64,000 bases of DNA, from positions 186,001 to 250,000 of the forward strand of contig WHVA01000049.1 of the NCBI GenBank assembly GCA_015179125.1, written 5' to 3'. The notes under the pieces were generated by a model that saw only the letters and a list, made by a program, of their open reading frames with translations, ran no database searches and was not told the origin of the DNA. Below, in pieces: positions 42,833 through 54,409 of the stretch. Both the position numbers and the translations under genes were made by a program. Numbering within the stretch: the first letter of the stretch is position 1; each line of letters begins with the position of its first letter. Origin of the DNA: Gautieria morchelliformis (taxonomy: Eukaryota; Basidiomycota; Agaricomycetes; Gomphales; Gomphaceae).

Positions 42833-42959
42833 GGCTGTTTCTTTTGTTTTTGTTTTTGTTTGTTAGTCTATGTCGTGGTGAAGTATACAGCTGGTAGGGT
42901 GTTATTCAGGGCGCTGGAATGCTGTTGAAAGACTTACTCTGTCAGTCCCAAAACTTGAA

Positions 42960-43265
42960 GTGCCCAAATCAGGCCCAATTAGGTTCAGCAGGTCATCAGG
43001 GAATATACATGTGAATGCAAAGAACTTATACCGAAGGGATGTGAGGTATCAGTGAATGGGAGAGAGGCTGTGATGGGTTGGAATGATATAGGGGGTGCAT
43101 AGTCAAAAGATACATAATAGAAGAAACATACACAATCTGGTGAAATGAACATGAAACGATGGGAAGGTGAACTAGCAAAGAGCCAAGGTGGAGAACACAC
43201 CTTGGAACCTGCATGCACTCTCTTGTGTGCTGGCTCCTGGCCCAAGGGCTCAATCCTGCATGAAA
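42960..43265 (-). repeat. Old, divergent minus-strand copy of the long C-family LTR (partial)
   Basis: Read on the minus strand, this stretch parallels the middle of the C-family LTR: gtgcatgcaggttccaaggt, cgtttcatgttc, gactatgcacccc, tcattcactgatacctcac and gcattcacatgtatattccc occur in the same order as in 43.6-43.85 kb and 58.1-58.4 kb, but with many differences. The ends are not defined. The rest of 42833-43272 shows nothing else. Confidence 0.55.
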
Positions 43266-43277
43266 GGTGGGCAGGGT

Positions 43278-44723
43278 TGTCATGACTTGTTTATTTCTTG
43301 TACCCAGCTATCACTAATTTCCCTTTTACCACTCCTCTTCCATGTTCGCTCGTCTTCGCCCTTCCCTTTGACTACGCCCCCTCTATGTTCGCTCCATTTG
43401 CCCTTCGCCACATTCGCTACTCGCATCATTTGCCAGTAGGCACACCATCAAACATGATCGACATTCATTACCTGGCTTGATGGTTCATCACTGGTCCCAT
43501 CACCTTCTCGACTCAACCCCCTTTGAGTTCCTATGGCCGGAAAGCATTTGCGGGATGTCCTACCCATAGATCCTGTGGGATCAACCCAGCAGATGAAGAC
43601 TCCGTGCAGGGTAGCGTGTATGCAGGTCTCAAGGTGTGTTTTCGTACATAGGTACCTTCGCCCTCTTTCCTCCCACTCATTTCATGTTCGCACTCGTCTT
43701 TCATTCCATTGTATATGTGTTTCATCTATTTGTATCCTGACTGCGCGCCCCTATCCAACCCTGACTCAAGATGGCCTCTTTCCTATTCACTGATATCATA
43801 TGAGCATTCGATATAAGTAGTTTACATTTGCATGTATATTCCCCAGTTCAACCATCATACGTCTATCTTGTGCAAAACTTGACCTCACTGTGACCATCGT
43901 CTTGAGCCCTCTCCTGTAGATTCCTATCTTTGACCAGAGGAGGACTTAAGCACCACTTGTAAGGGCAACCCTGGCTAGTTGTGGAGATTACACTACCACA
44001 CAACTGACAAGGGGAAATCCAAAGAGAAAAGTCTAAGGACCCCCAATGTCAGCGAGCCCATATTATACTGCGCTGCGCAGCCAGGGACAACACTTGGCAC
44101 CCGCCATCAACCCTGCATCCCCCTGACCTCCCTGACCCTTGATCGACCCTTGATGCCACCTATGATGCGAGTCGCTTGATTTCCGACACTGTTCTGAGAG
44201 CGGAAGTCGGAAATTGGAGTGGAACTGGAAAAGCGAACAGAACTGGTGGAAGTTCTCCCAGAAGCGGAATCATTTCCGAAAGCAGAGGCGGAGATGGAAT
44301 CGGAACCGGAAGCGGAGTCGGAAATGGAGTCGGAACTGGGTGTGGTGTCGGAACTGGAAATGGAAAACAGGGTGTCCCCTGACACCACTGGTGAGTTTTC
44401 GTACTTCACCTCCGTTACCTTAGCCTTCGTATTATTATCTGCGCTGTCGGCGAAGGGCTCTGAAGGAGCGCCTTCGCCGGCGAAAGGATTGTTGCTGCTT
44501 AAACAACCTTTCCATGGGACTTTGCACGTTACATTGTCAAGTATCACAGGCTACTTTGCTATGACTGTTGATAGGGCGAGCTCCGTTCGGGCAACCCTCT
44601 TACCTTCTGAACATTTATTGGTTCATCTTATTCGCCGAATGGCATACCTATTCGCACAAGCTATTTGGGCATTCACTGTGTTCATTAATACACGATATTA
44701 ACGCCTAAAATCCAATCTTGACA
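43278..44723 (+). mobile_element. Solo LTR of the C family (copy C1), with a nested solo LTR
   Basis: It starts TGTCATGACTTGTTTATTTC and ends CCAATCTTGACA, with AGGGT on both sides (43273-43277 and 44724-44728). Without the nested E-family LTR it is about 1014 bp. It contains a TATA-like cattcgatataagtag (about 43806) and the hallmark gagcattcgatataag motif shared by all copies. No internal region or second LTR remains, so it arose by LTR-LTR recombination. Short frames inside it (for example near 44450-44700) are not genes. Confidence 0.88.
43958..44384. mobile_element. Solo LTR, family E (copy 2), nested in C1
   Basis: TGTAAGGGCAACCC...GGTGTCCCCTGACA flanked by CCACT (43953-43957 and 44385-44389). 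The uninterrupted C-family sequence at 53460 and 58480 reads straight across this point (ggcatcactggtgag), confirming the insertion. Homologous to 8131-8614. Confidence 0.9.
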
Positions 44724-44829
44724 AGGGTGTGGCATGAATACGCCTCAACCATGCAAACACCTATGCAGGTCTAGGGTCATCAGATGATCGGGATAGTGAT
44801 GTAGGCATTGGTCAGGGGAGGTTGGTCAT

Positions 44830-45113
44830 GGATGATGGCAGGGATGATGGTAAATGATGCAAAGAGTGGATGAGCTCAGTGAACAGGTTGAACAATATCA
44901 GCAACATTGCTTCTAGGAGGAGGGTGAGGGATGGCAAAAGGCTGTAGTGGAGGGGGTGGCTGGTCCTGAGCTCTGGCAGCAGCAGCAGCAAGTGCATGCG
45001 CTCTCTGATCAGTGGGTGACCTCATATGACCCTCCTGCTCCTCCCTTGCCCTTTCATGCTCCTGCTGATGATTTCTCTCTGGAGTAGGTGGATCCCTGAG
45101 AAATGCAGGAATA
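44830..45113 (-). pseudogene. N-terminal fragment of a second Helitron Rep protein
   Basis: Strongly similar, at the nucleotide level and in the same orientation, to the first exon of the Helitron gene at 62640-62850: ggtggatccctgagaaatgcaggaataag, tgctctctggagtaggtgg and ggagggtgagggatggcaaaag occur in order. It encodes the Pro-rich head only, and the rest of Rep and the helicase are absent. The similarity stops near 44830. Confidence 0.65.
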
Positions 45114-45189
45114 AGCTTAGGGGAACAATCAAGCTACCACAATTCAACTTACATTTGCAAGCAGATGCAGCTGTTGTCAATTTTTCTTG

Positions 45190-45445
45190 GGCAAAGTCAG
45201 GGGAATTTATTAATTTCTAATTAAAATAAAATAAATAAATGTCAGATGGCTCACACCAGACCACAGAGAAATATATACGTACCAAGGATGTGACAGGGAA
45301 TTTAGATATTGAAGTTATATTAGATTTATTAATTTGTTAGGCAAAGTCAAGGGAATTTATGAATTTCTATGTAAAATAAAATAAATAAATGTCAGATGGC
45401 TCATACCAGACCACAGAGAAATATATACGTACCAAGGAAGGGACG
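45190..45445 (-). repeat. Tandem exon-like repeat upstream of the Helitron-2 fragment
   Basis: A block of about 106 bp (ggcaaagtca...taccaagga) occurs at 45190 and again at 45340, a period of 150 bp. Read on the minus strand each copy carries a donor-like ccttg|gtacgtat and, about 80 nt later, an acceptor-like ttttacatag or equivalent. Similar exon-like pieces (tgcaagcagaagctg, caaagtctggg) are found at 54430-54660. It resembles the larger array at 63.0-63.8 kb in organisation, not in sequence. Confidence 0.5.
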
Positions 45446-46264
45446 GGTAAATTTTTTGATGAAAATATCCAAGTCTTCTTTGGCTATCCAACTGGAATAA
45501 TTCCAGTAAAAGGTCCTGGTCCTGGTCCTGGTCTTGGAGAGATGTCTTCTTCAGCCACCAGTAGTGCAAGTCAACACTAAGAGAACTGCAATGCAATTGT
45601 GGCTCCCTCTAAGGCAGCCTGGGATGACTACCTGGCTCCTTAGCAGAGAAAAAGCTGTCCCACTGAAGAGGTCAACCCCAATAGTTCAAAGCAGAGATCT
45701 CCCTGGGAAGAGATCTTTTGTCCTCTACACTATATAGGCTATCTATTTCACTCTCACACATTTTATATTGTCTATCTAGAGCTAGTGGGAAGAGAGGAGA
45801 GGAGGGTAGTGGTGGGTTGAGAGAGTGCGTAGAAGCAGCTGCGCAGCACAGCTTTGAGTGCTGGAACCAGCAGACTGGTGTAAACCGGTGAGACCGGTTT
45901 AGGCCAACTGCGCCACTCGCATTCTGCGGCCATGCCACTTCACTCTGCTGACAAATGGCGCAAAGCAGTCACATGACTCAGAATGTGGCTGTATCATTTG
46001 CAATAAAATTTCAAAAAAATATGCAGCACATGGATATATTAAATTAAAAAAATCTTAGCAGACTCGGGTAAATTTATTGATATCTATTTCAAAAAACTTA
46101 CAAAAAAAAGCAAATAAAATACATATGTTAAACTACATAAACCACCAAAAAAAACAAAAAACAAAAAAAAAAAAACAAACAGAAAACAGAAAAAGATACA
46201 CCAAAAGAAGAAGACATTTTAATATAAAAAGCGAAAAAAAAGAAAGAAGGAAATAAAAAGAATA
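45446..46264. other. Upstream region of the Helitron-2 fragment; low-complexity, no gene
   Basis: It contains a short run (cctggt)n at 45514-45532, an inverted motif around gtgtaaaccggtgagaccggttt (about 45878-45900) and a very A-rich stretch (46010-46260). No coding frame is supported. Confidence 0.35.
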
Positions 46265-46675
46265 AGACTTTTATTTCCTATACCCAGTAGCTCTGTCCTC
46301 CGCTTCATCACTCCCCCTCTATGTTCGCTCCAATCGCGTTCGCCGAACGATTTTTGCTACTCACATCATTCACCATAGCCACACCATCAAAGCATGATCA
46401 ACGTCCTTTACCTGGCTTGATGGTTCATCACTGGTCTTATCACCTCCTCGTTAAACAACCTTTCCGTGGCACCTTGCACGTTACATCGTCAAGTGCCACG
46501 GGCTATTTCGCTACGACTGTAGATAGGGCGAGCTCCGTTCGGGCAGCCCTCTTATCTTGTGAACATGTATTGGTTCACCTTATTCGCCGAACGGCACACT
46601 TATTCGCACAAGTTATTTGGGCATTCGCTGTGTTCACTAATACATGATATTAACGCCTAAAAACCAATGTTGACA
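46265..46675 (+). mobile_element. Internally deleted C-family LTR (copy C2)
   Basis: It starts in degraded form (acttttatttcctataccc) and ends with the standard cctaaaaaccaatgttgaca at 46675. The middle of the LTR (promoter region) is missing: tcacctcctcg jumps directly to ttaaacaacctttccgtggcacc. No flanking duplication was found. Confidence 0.7.
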
Positions 46676-47168
46676 ACTACAAAGACAGATTACACTGAAC
46701 AAAACATCCATTGTACCTACCAAAAGATGGAAGCCCACAGCAAGAGAAGCTCATAGCAAGCAAAGGCCACAGCAAGAGCCAGCAGTACAGCTAAAGCAGG
46801 AGATGCACAGTATAGAGCGCTGACCATTTGCCTGGTCTTTATACTGTGCACGCATGTTGTGCACAGACCACGCTCGTGTATGCACGCGATGGTCAGGAAC
46901 CAGTCATGTGACCGCTGCGCAGCGTTCTTGGCTCATGGCTGCGCCGCTTGCATCCGATTGGCCAGCTCATTAAGGCTGACCTAAAACCTGACATAAGCTT
47001 GACACCCACAAACCACTGAGCTACTTTCATATAGAGGAATAGAGTAACTAGGTGGGTACCTGCATGAAGCACGGGGGTGTAGGTCAAAATCATCAGTAAG
47101 ATCAAGTGAATCAGTAAGGTCAAGTGCATTGCTGTAAATAAAAAGCATCATGCAAAATATATCCCTGT
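46676..47168 (-). other. Helitron-type inter-unit region: promoter-like segment and CTAG end
   Basis: Similar to 55090-55470. Both contain the core cacagagctac/cactgagctac, agagtaactaggtg and gggggtgtaggtcaaa followed by cagtaaggtcaag repeats. Read on the minus strand, the segment ending in CTAG (47048-47051) would be the 3' terminus of the unit carrying the unknown gene, and the sequence to its left the 5' region of the Helitron-2 fragment. No coding frame. Confidence 0.4.
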
Positions 47169-47398
47169 TCATATAGTATCATGAATCATGTATGCACCCA
47201 TGGAACAGCCGAACATGCAGACCTCCCTCTCAACCTCTGGGATGGCCCTCCCAGCAACTCTAGACATGAAAGTGGTAATGGTCTTGATTGAATCATCAGA
47301 GATTATAAGATTGCGTCTATTGTCATAATGCACAGGTTTCAAAGCTTTGAGAAGGCTTTCATCTTGAAGAACAGAAAAGCGGCTCTATTCCATAGTTG
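47169..47398 (-). pseudogene. Unrecognised minus-strand gene, C-terminal part
   Basis: It continues the frame of 53804-54056 across the C3 insertion: with C3 and one ATGGG removed, TPKVAH runs into QLWNRAAFLFFKMKAFSKL. The frame then stops at TGA 47339-47341. In a neighbouring frame coding continues as LKPVHYDNRRNLIISDDSIK, IPEVEREVCMFGCSMGA and ends at 47169, so a 1-2 base indel is likely. No domain recognised. Confidence 0.45.
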
Positions 47399-48243
47399 AT
47401 GGGTGTCGTGACCTGTCTATTTCTCTTACCCCACTGCCTCTATGTTCCCCCTCGTCACTCCCTAGCACCTTTGCCAGAGTTCGCCTCACCCTTCGACCAC
47501 TCGTCCTCTACATCCGCTCTATTCGCTGTTCGCCCCATTCTCCAAACCGCTATTCGCTGCTCGCACATTTCGCCAACAGGCACGCTATCAAATACGATCG
47601 ATACCCTTTACCCGGCATGATGGTTCATCACTAACCCCATCACCTTCTTAATCCAACCCCTTTGGGTTTTCGTATGGCCAAAGTATGTTCGCGGGGCGTT
47701 CCTTCCATCGGTCGTGTGGGATCAACCCAGTGGACGAAGAGTCCGTGCAGGGTGGCATGTATGCGGGTCCCAAGACATGGTTTCGTTGGAGCGGGGCTCC
47801 CAGAGCACAGTGGGTCCATAGGGACTGAGCGGAGTGGAGATTAGATATCATCATCCTGTATCGCGCTACCACATCCATCGTTTTCCTCTCACGATCGCGT
47901 CTCCGTTTCCTTCTCCTTAAGAGCGTGAGTCTGACAGTCCCAGTCTGCGTATCCAAGTGGTGACACCAGGGCATTCGAGATCGGAACAACTGCGCTTAGC
48001 AGGACAGGAAAAACGGCGAAGGTACACAGGTACCAACTGAGAAGCAGAACAGGGATCCCAAGAGACGACAGCGAGAGCGAGACGACGCCATCATCAATAC
48101 CGAGCAGAGCCAGCCCGGACGAAGGAGAGACATGTGGGTACGAAGTCTACGGAGACTACTACAGCACCCGACAGGGAGCAAACACAACCAGACCCACGGT
48201 ACACGAAGAGGTAGGACCAGCACACCCAGGCGACGAAGAAGAG

Positions 48244-49417
48244 ATGAAGAGCCCAGGTATACCGCTGTACTACGGAGACTACAGGAAGGGGGAGCTCCCG
48301 CACGTATGGATACAGACGTTCGAGAGAGAGGTCTTTGCGCTGACATGGGATGAGAAGAAGAAGATGGACTACTTCGGGCTGAGCATGGCAGTGGGGGAGA
48401 AAGCGGGAGACTGGTGGGCAGAGATGGGGGGAGGATAGACACAAGCAAGTGGAGAATAGTGAAGGCTGCATTTGTGTCCAAATGGCCGATCCCAACGAAG
48501 AACCTGCATGAGAAGGAGCAGACCAAGTACGAGTTAGCAACCCTGCGCCTGACACCAGAAGAGCTAGGCACCATGGTAGAGTTCAGAGGGAAAATGGCCC
48601 CGGCTCACGTCGCGTTCGCCGGGAAGGCGCTGGCACTAGTGCAGGCAATAGAGGACCCAACAGGTCTGCTGGTAGAGGATGCGAGGAGGACTCTACCGAA
48701 CACAGTAAGGAAGCTCATCGCGAACGAGACATACGATACCTGGCAGGAGTTCCACGATGGAATGACGGCGGGATCCCAGCACTCGAGGAGGCGACCAGAG
48801 AAGCAGAGACAGGGGAGAGATTGGAGCGAATAGAGCAAGCCTTGTCACTAGGAATGCACACCCCGACGGCACAAAGAACACAGCAGTTCTACGGCGGAGG
48901 ATGGCAGAACAGCCTGAGCATGCCGACAATCCTCAGAACACCAGCCCCAATTAGTCCGAGAACGCCGACCACGCCACAGACCCCGCACACCTCCCCACCC
49001 AGAAGACCGGGATGGCAGACACAGAGCAGACCAATACACTCACCAAACAACCTGTTCTTCCCCCAGACAGCCCCCAACACACCGGGGACACCGTCCCCAG
49101 CAGGCACGAGAACAATCCAGAGCGGTCAGACAGCGTTCGAGAACCAGAACCTCTGGCTGCCGTTTGCTAAGACCCCGGCAGATGTGGCAGCGTACCAGAG
49201 AGCAATCAGAGAATGGAGAAGGCATTTCGGGATGGCTAAGTCGTCCATCCAGAACCCTTACCCACTCAGGCCAGGAGGTGCGAACCTCGCCTCAGGCGAG
49301 TGCTTCATATGCGGAAAGAAGGAGCCAGGTAGGGAACACATGGCACAAGACTGCCGAGCAACAGAGGAGGAAAAGATACCGGATGAGGAAAGGTACTGGA
49401 GGGTAGAGTACACATAG
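48244..49417 (+). pseudogene. gag of gypsy element D
   Basis: Three overlapping frames join to one Gag: GIPLYYGDYRKGELPHVWIQ (capsid start, the first frame ends about 48438), then FVSKWPIPTKNLHEKEQTKY and LANETYDTW-like residues to 48833, then a Pro/Thr-rich linker (PRTPTTPQTPHTSPPRRPG) and a zinc knuckle CFICGKKEPGREHMAQDC (about 49300-49355). It ends at TAG 49415-49417. Two single-base shifts near 48430 and 48800 separate the frames. Confidence 0.7.
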
Positions 49418-49775
49418 CACATGACAAGGCAGAGGGCGGCAGAGAGGAGCCAAGGCAAACAGCAAGCCGCCATAGGGATGGTAGAAGAAGGAAAGGGAGA
49501 AGAACCGGGAAACAGGGAAGGGCCGTTCGCATAGAAGAGGCAAGAACGACCCACGAGAAGCAGGCCTCAGAGACGAAGGAAGGACGGGGAAAAGAGCAGG
49601 AAGGCCAAGAGAGGGAGGAGGGGTATGGAATCGACAGTCAGTTCTTCTCAGATAACGTTTTAAGAGCAGGCAACATGACTATTGAAACCTACGAGAGACC
49701 AATAAGGGACATTCTATTAGCCATACAGATACAAGAAGACAACAATGACAAGAATGGGAGCACAGTTTACCGAAG

Positions 49776-52700
49776 ATGGATAAAGCTGAACGGGGAAAGA
49801 GGAGAAGTGGTCAGAGTAAGGGCAGTGATAGACGGAGGCGCAATGAGAACGTGATCGACAGCACCAAATGGAGAGAATGGGGTACGAGACTCAAGTCGCT
49901 ACAGCCGTCCCCAACGAAGACACACCAAAGACCGATCACGGAAGCACAGAAGACCTGGTACGCAAACATACTCAGTGACATGGAGAAGGGAGGGATCATC
50001 CAGAAAGTACCTGCTGAGTTCATCAAATGCCTCAGTTCGACGACGCTAGCACCGAAAGAAGCAGGCAAGACGGGGATGACGAAGGCAGCAGTCCTACGGA
50101 AATGGAACGAGCAATGCAGGAGGTACGGCTTACCGGACTACTGGGAGAGGATAGAAGACTCGACGCCAGACAACAGGGAACTGACGCTGATGGTGACTGA
50201 GATGACGGCAGCGAAACCCACGACCAAGTGGAGAGTATGTCAGGCATTCACCACCCTCAACAAGGCAACAATAGTGCCGCCATTCCCGACAGGCGACCTG
50301 AGGACCAAACAGCAGCACGTGGCAGGGAAAAGGTGGGCGAGCATAATCGATTTCACGGTGGGCTACTACGCAATAGAAGTGCACAAGGACTCGATACCAT
50401 ACACAGCATTCTACGTGGAAGGAAAAGGGTACTACGTGTACCTCAGAATGCCGTTTGGTTTGACAGGAGCCCCAACGACTTTCTGCGAAATGGTATCGAC
50501 AGCACTCGACGAGATGATAGGGAATGAACTAGTCAATTGGATGGACGACATATCTATGGCAGGCGACGAGTTCGAAGAGAAGTTTAAGAACATGGAGAAG
50601 TTCTTCGGGAGATGCAGAGAGAAGCGACTTTCCCTGGCACCTTCCAAGTGTAAACTCTTCCAAACTGAAGTCTTGTTTGCAGGGGCGATTTCAAGCGAAG
50701 GTATCAAACCAAACTGGGACAAAGTAGCCGCAGTGGTCGAGTGGGAAGAGCCAGAGACAGTACATGAACTGATGGGGTTCCTAGGACTCGCAGGGTACTT
50801 CAGGCGGATGATAAAGGAATTCGCTACAGTTGCGCAGCCGCTGACCGACCTCACGAGGGATGTGAAGCCAGAGAAGTCGAGTGCCATGGGAAAGACAAAG
50901 AGGGGTGCATTCAGAAAGGCACTCAAAACCACATCTATCAAGGATGACTGGCAAGAGGAGCAGCGCGAAGCTTTCCTACAGCTGAAGATACTTCTCTCAT
51001 CAGAGCCAGTCCTCAGGAGCACCAAGTACGACGGCAGGATCTTCAGGGTAACGACAGACAGTTCGAAGAAGGGGTTCGGGGGTATGCTGAGCCAACAGTT
51101 CAACGACAAGGACAGCAAAGGGAAACCGACCAAGACATGGCACCCAGTCGCATACTGCTCAAAGAGGACGTCGAAAAGCGAAGAGAACTACAAGCCATTC
51201 ATGCTGGAGTTCGCAGCCCTGAAATACGCACTCGACGAGTTCGATGACACCATATATGGGGCAGAGATTGAGATCGAGACAGACTGCCAGGCGCTAAGGG
51301 ACGTGCTGCTGAAGGAAAGACAGAGCTCAACACACGCACGCTGGGAGGAGTCGATAATCGCGTGCAACATAATGGACGTCCGCCACCGGCCAGGGGTAGA
51401 GAACCCGGTCGCAGACGGGCTCAGCAGAAAATGGCGAGACACAGACAAGACAGGACAGGATGGCTCAGCATGGTCCATACTACCCGACTGGGAGGCTAGG
51501 AAAGGGGTCACCAACGACATCATGACAGTGAGCACAGGAGAAGGAGACAGCGCGCTGATGAGAATGTTTGCAGACGACCCATGGTTCCTGGAGGTAATAG
51601 AACACCTGTCAGGCAGACCAGCAGGGGACATGGTCAGGGCGAGGCGAAGGGCCAAACACAGGGCACAGGGGTTCATGATACAGGATGACATGCTGTGGAG
51701 GATCAGCAACAAGCCGAACGACAGGGTGGCGAGGACGAAGTGTATACCGAGAGCAGCAGGATACGCATAAGCGAAGAAGACGCATGAAGAAAGAGGCCAC
51801 TTCGCGTGGGACCACATGAAGCTAGCACTCAGGGACTCTTTCTTCTGGCCGTGGATGGATGCCGACAGCAGGAGGGCCGTAGTCGAGTGCTCACAGTGCA
51901 AGAACTTTGGGCCGCAACACATCAATTCCCTACTACAGCCGATAAAACGCAGGAGGCCGTTCGACCTCATATGCGCAGACTACTTATCGCTCCCCAAAGG
52001 TAAGGGAGGATGGAAACCAATCCTACTAACCATCGACACATTCTCGAACTTCGTATGGGCACGAAAGTTGAAGTCGGCGGGCACAGGGAAGTCATCGGTC
52101 GAGGAGCTGAACAACATAGCAGTGAATTACAACACTCCGGAAGCATACATGGCAGACGGCGGGTCGCATTTCAAGAACGAGGAGGTAACAAGCTACTGTA
52201 GGGACCACAACATCACACACATCACAACGCCGGCATAAGCGCCATGGACGAACGGCTTGATAGAGAACGCGAACAAGATCCTACTGGGAAGGCTCAGGAG
52301 ACTGTGCGCGCTGGACACGGACGACACGGAGTACAGAGATGATAGCCCAACATCGACACCAGACAACTGGCCGGACCATATGGAGGAGGCGATACGCTCC
52401 ATGAACGACCGAATCCTGCCGGCACTAAGGCTGACGCCTAGGGAACTCTTATGGGGCATGAGGAGGACAGGGGGAGAAGCAGCGAAGGAAGGAGAGAAAG
52501 AGGATACCTCAGAGAAAGATGCTGAGCAACACTTTGTTTTGGCCGAGGTGCTGCGTGAACAAGGGTAGTCATCAGCCCTTACAGAAGCGATGAGGAAGAA
52601 GGCTAGATTCGACGACCAAACCCACCCAACGGAGTTCAACACAGGAGATCTCGTACAAGTCTATGATTCGAAAAGGGAGAGTACACATGAGGCAAGGAAC

Positions 52701-52881
52701 AAGCTACTACCACAATGGTCCCCCCCCCATACTGGTCACGGACAGACTCCTCAACTCTTACACGCTATCAACAGTAGACGGCGCAGACCTACCGGGAACA
52801 GCACACACGAGACGCCTCAGACACTTCATACCACGGGGAGGCGGCCCAATGGACAGGAGGTTCCTGCCAAAAAGAGAGTAG
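49776..52881 (+). pseudogene. pol (RT, RNase H, integrase) of gypsy element D
   Basis: An upstream piece VRVRAVIDGGAMRT (about 49810-49855) is the protease active-site region. RT: WRVCQAFTTLNKATI, SIIDFTVGYYAIEVHKDS, MPFGLTGAPTTFCEMV, NWMDDISMAG (WMDD in place of YLDD), GFLGLAGYFRRMIKEF. RNase H: RVTTDSSKKGFGGML, CQALRDVLL, HRPGVENPVADGLSRKW. Integrase zinc domain: HFAWDHMKLALRDSFFWPWM...CSQCKNFG; core: DLICADYLS, YMADGGSHFKNEEV, APWTNGLIENANK (the D, D and E residues are present). Stops at 51768 and 52236 (both in the context gcataagcg, TAA where Tyr would fit) and at 52566 interrupt it. Confidence 0.8.
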
Positions 52882-53803
52882 GCAATGGATGAGGAAGAGG
52901 CGGTGGCATGAGCGGAGACATTCAGAGAAAACGGAAAGCACATGTATGAGGGTGTACATTCCTATAGGGGGGGCACCTGGAGCGGGGCTCCCAGAGCACA
53001 GTGGGTCCATAGGGACCGAGCGGAGTGGAGATTAGATATCATCATCCTGTATCGTGCTACCACATCCATCGTTTTCCTCTCACGATCGCATCTCTGTTTC
53101 CTTCTCCTTAAGGGTGTGAGTCTGACAGTCCCAGTCTGCATATCCATCGTACATAAGTGCCTTCGCCACCTTTACTCTCTTTCGTTTCATGTTCGCACTC
53201 TTCCCTCACTCTATTGTATGTTTATTCCATCTCCTTAGTATCATGACTGCGCACCCCTATCCAACCCTGACTTGTGACGGCCTCTTTCCTATTCGCTGAT
53301 ACCTTACGAGCATTCGATATAAGTAGTTTACATTCGCATGTATATTCCCCAGTTCAATTATCATACGTCGTGCATCTTGTGCAAACTTGACCTCGCTGTG
53401 ATCATCATCTTGAGCCTTCTCTTGGAGATTTCTATCTTCGACCAGCAGAGGACTTTGGCATCACTGGTGAGTTCTCATACTTCATCTTCGTTACCTTAGC
53501 CTTCGAACTATTTTCTGTGCTGTTGGTGAAGGGCTTGGAAGGAGCACCTTTGCCGGCAAAGGGATGGTCGAGACTTAGACAGTCCTTCTGTGATACCTTG
53601 CACGTTACGTCGTCAAGTGCCATGGGCCATTTCACTATGACTGTAGATAGGGTGAGCCCCGTTTGGGCAACCCTCTTATCTCGTGAACATTCATCAGTTC
53701 ACTTATTCGCCGAACGGCATACTTATTCGCACAAGTTATTCGGGCATTCGCTGTGTTCACTAATACACGATATTAACGCCTAAAAACCAATCTTGACAAT
53801 GGG

Positions 53804-54056
53804 CCACTTTGGGAGTCACTGCACTGTCTTGGAACCACGCAGGAATGCCATCAGGAAATCCACCATGAAAGGACTCATCAAAATAATGGAATCCATGCAC
53901 CACCAGACACATGTCAAAAGTGAACATGTTACATTCTAGTAGCAATTCCTCATGCTTGTGCATTGTGAAATAGATCCAATAATGATCTTGGGGATCCTGA
54001 ATTTTAACAATGCTGTTATATAGATATGCCAGCTGATCCTCTGGTGACACTCTCAC
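53804..54056 (-). pseudogene. Unrecognised minus-strand gene, upstream part
   Basis: The frame reads VSPEDQLAYLYNSIVKIQDP, then a stretch rich in aromatic residues and His (HYWIYFTMHKHEELL, MCLVVHGFHYFDESFHGGF), ending TPKVAH at the C3 insertion. It extends a little upstream (SDFGIVSGSV, about 54090) but no start is visible. Its 3' continuation is 47169-47398. It lies between Helitron-like end sequences in the same orientation, so it may be cargo or an accessory gene of a Helitron-type unit (inference). Confidence 0.45.
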
Positions 54057-54109
54057 AGAACCAGAAACAATACCAAAATCAGAAATGGTGGAAGACCCAA
54101 AGTGCAGTT

Positions 54110-54340
54110 GGATAGCATGTCCTCACAGGTAACATGTCCTCACATGTAACGTGTCCTCGCACGTAGCATGTCCTCGCACGTAGCGTGTCCTCGCATGTAG
54201 CATGTCCTCCCACGGAGCATGACCTCACATGCAGCATGTCCCTCAAGTATACTGTGCATAGCATGTCCCTGTGAATAGCATGTGTTCCCCAAGTGTAGGG
54301 TGTCCCCTGAGGCTAGGGTGTCCTCCATGTGTAGCATATC
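54110..54340. repeat. Degenerate minisatellite, unit gtgtcctcgcacgtagcat
   Basis: About eleven imperfect units of 18-20 bp with the core agcatgtcctcac. Read on the minus strand they translate to Cys/Arg-rich repeats, which I do not consider a gene. Confidence 0.75.
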
Positions 54341-54409
54341 CCCAAGGACCTCACAGTGACCTTATTGTATAGAAGAGAAGATAAATAAATGACAGAAGTG
54401 AATTTTAGA

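Larger units (their letters stand above)
47787..53146 (+). mobile_element. Ty3/gypsy LTR retrotransposon D
   Basis: Short LTRs of 169 bp (47787-47955 and 52978-53146; TGGAGCGGGGCTCCC...TATCCA) are flanked by TCGT (47783-47786 and 53147-53150). A primer-site-like tggtgacaccagggc follows the 5' LTR by 2 nt, and a polypurine tract (ataggggggg) precedes the 3' LTR. The LTRs differ at seven positions (about 4%), all transitions. Order: gag, protease, RT, RNase H, integrase. Frameshifts and stops inactivate it. Confidence 0.9.
47404..53798 (+). mobile_element. Solo LTR of the C family (copy C3) containing a full Ty3/gypsy element
   Basis: It starts TGTCGTGACCTGTCTATTTC, ends CCAATCTTGACA and is flanked by ATGGG (47399-47403 and 53799-53803). 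Removing the gypsy element at 47787-53146 leaves about 1.03 kb in line with the other copies. It interrupts the unrecognised minus-strand gene. Confidence 0.88.

Noticed and set aside
50432-51133. Minus-strand frame of 233 codons
   Set aside because: It is antisense to the reverse transcriptase of gypsy element D, which has all RT motifs on the plus strand.
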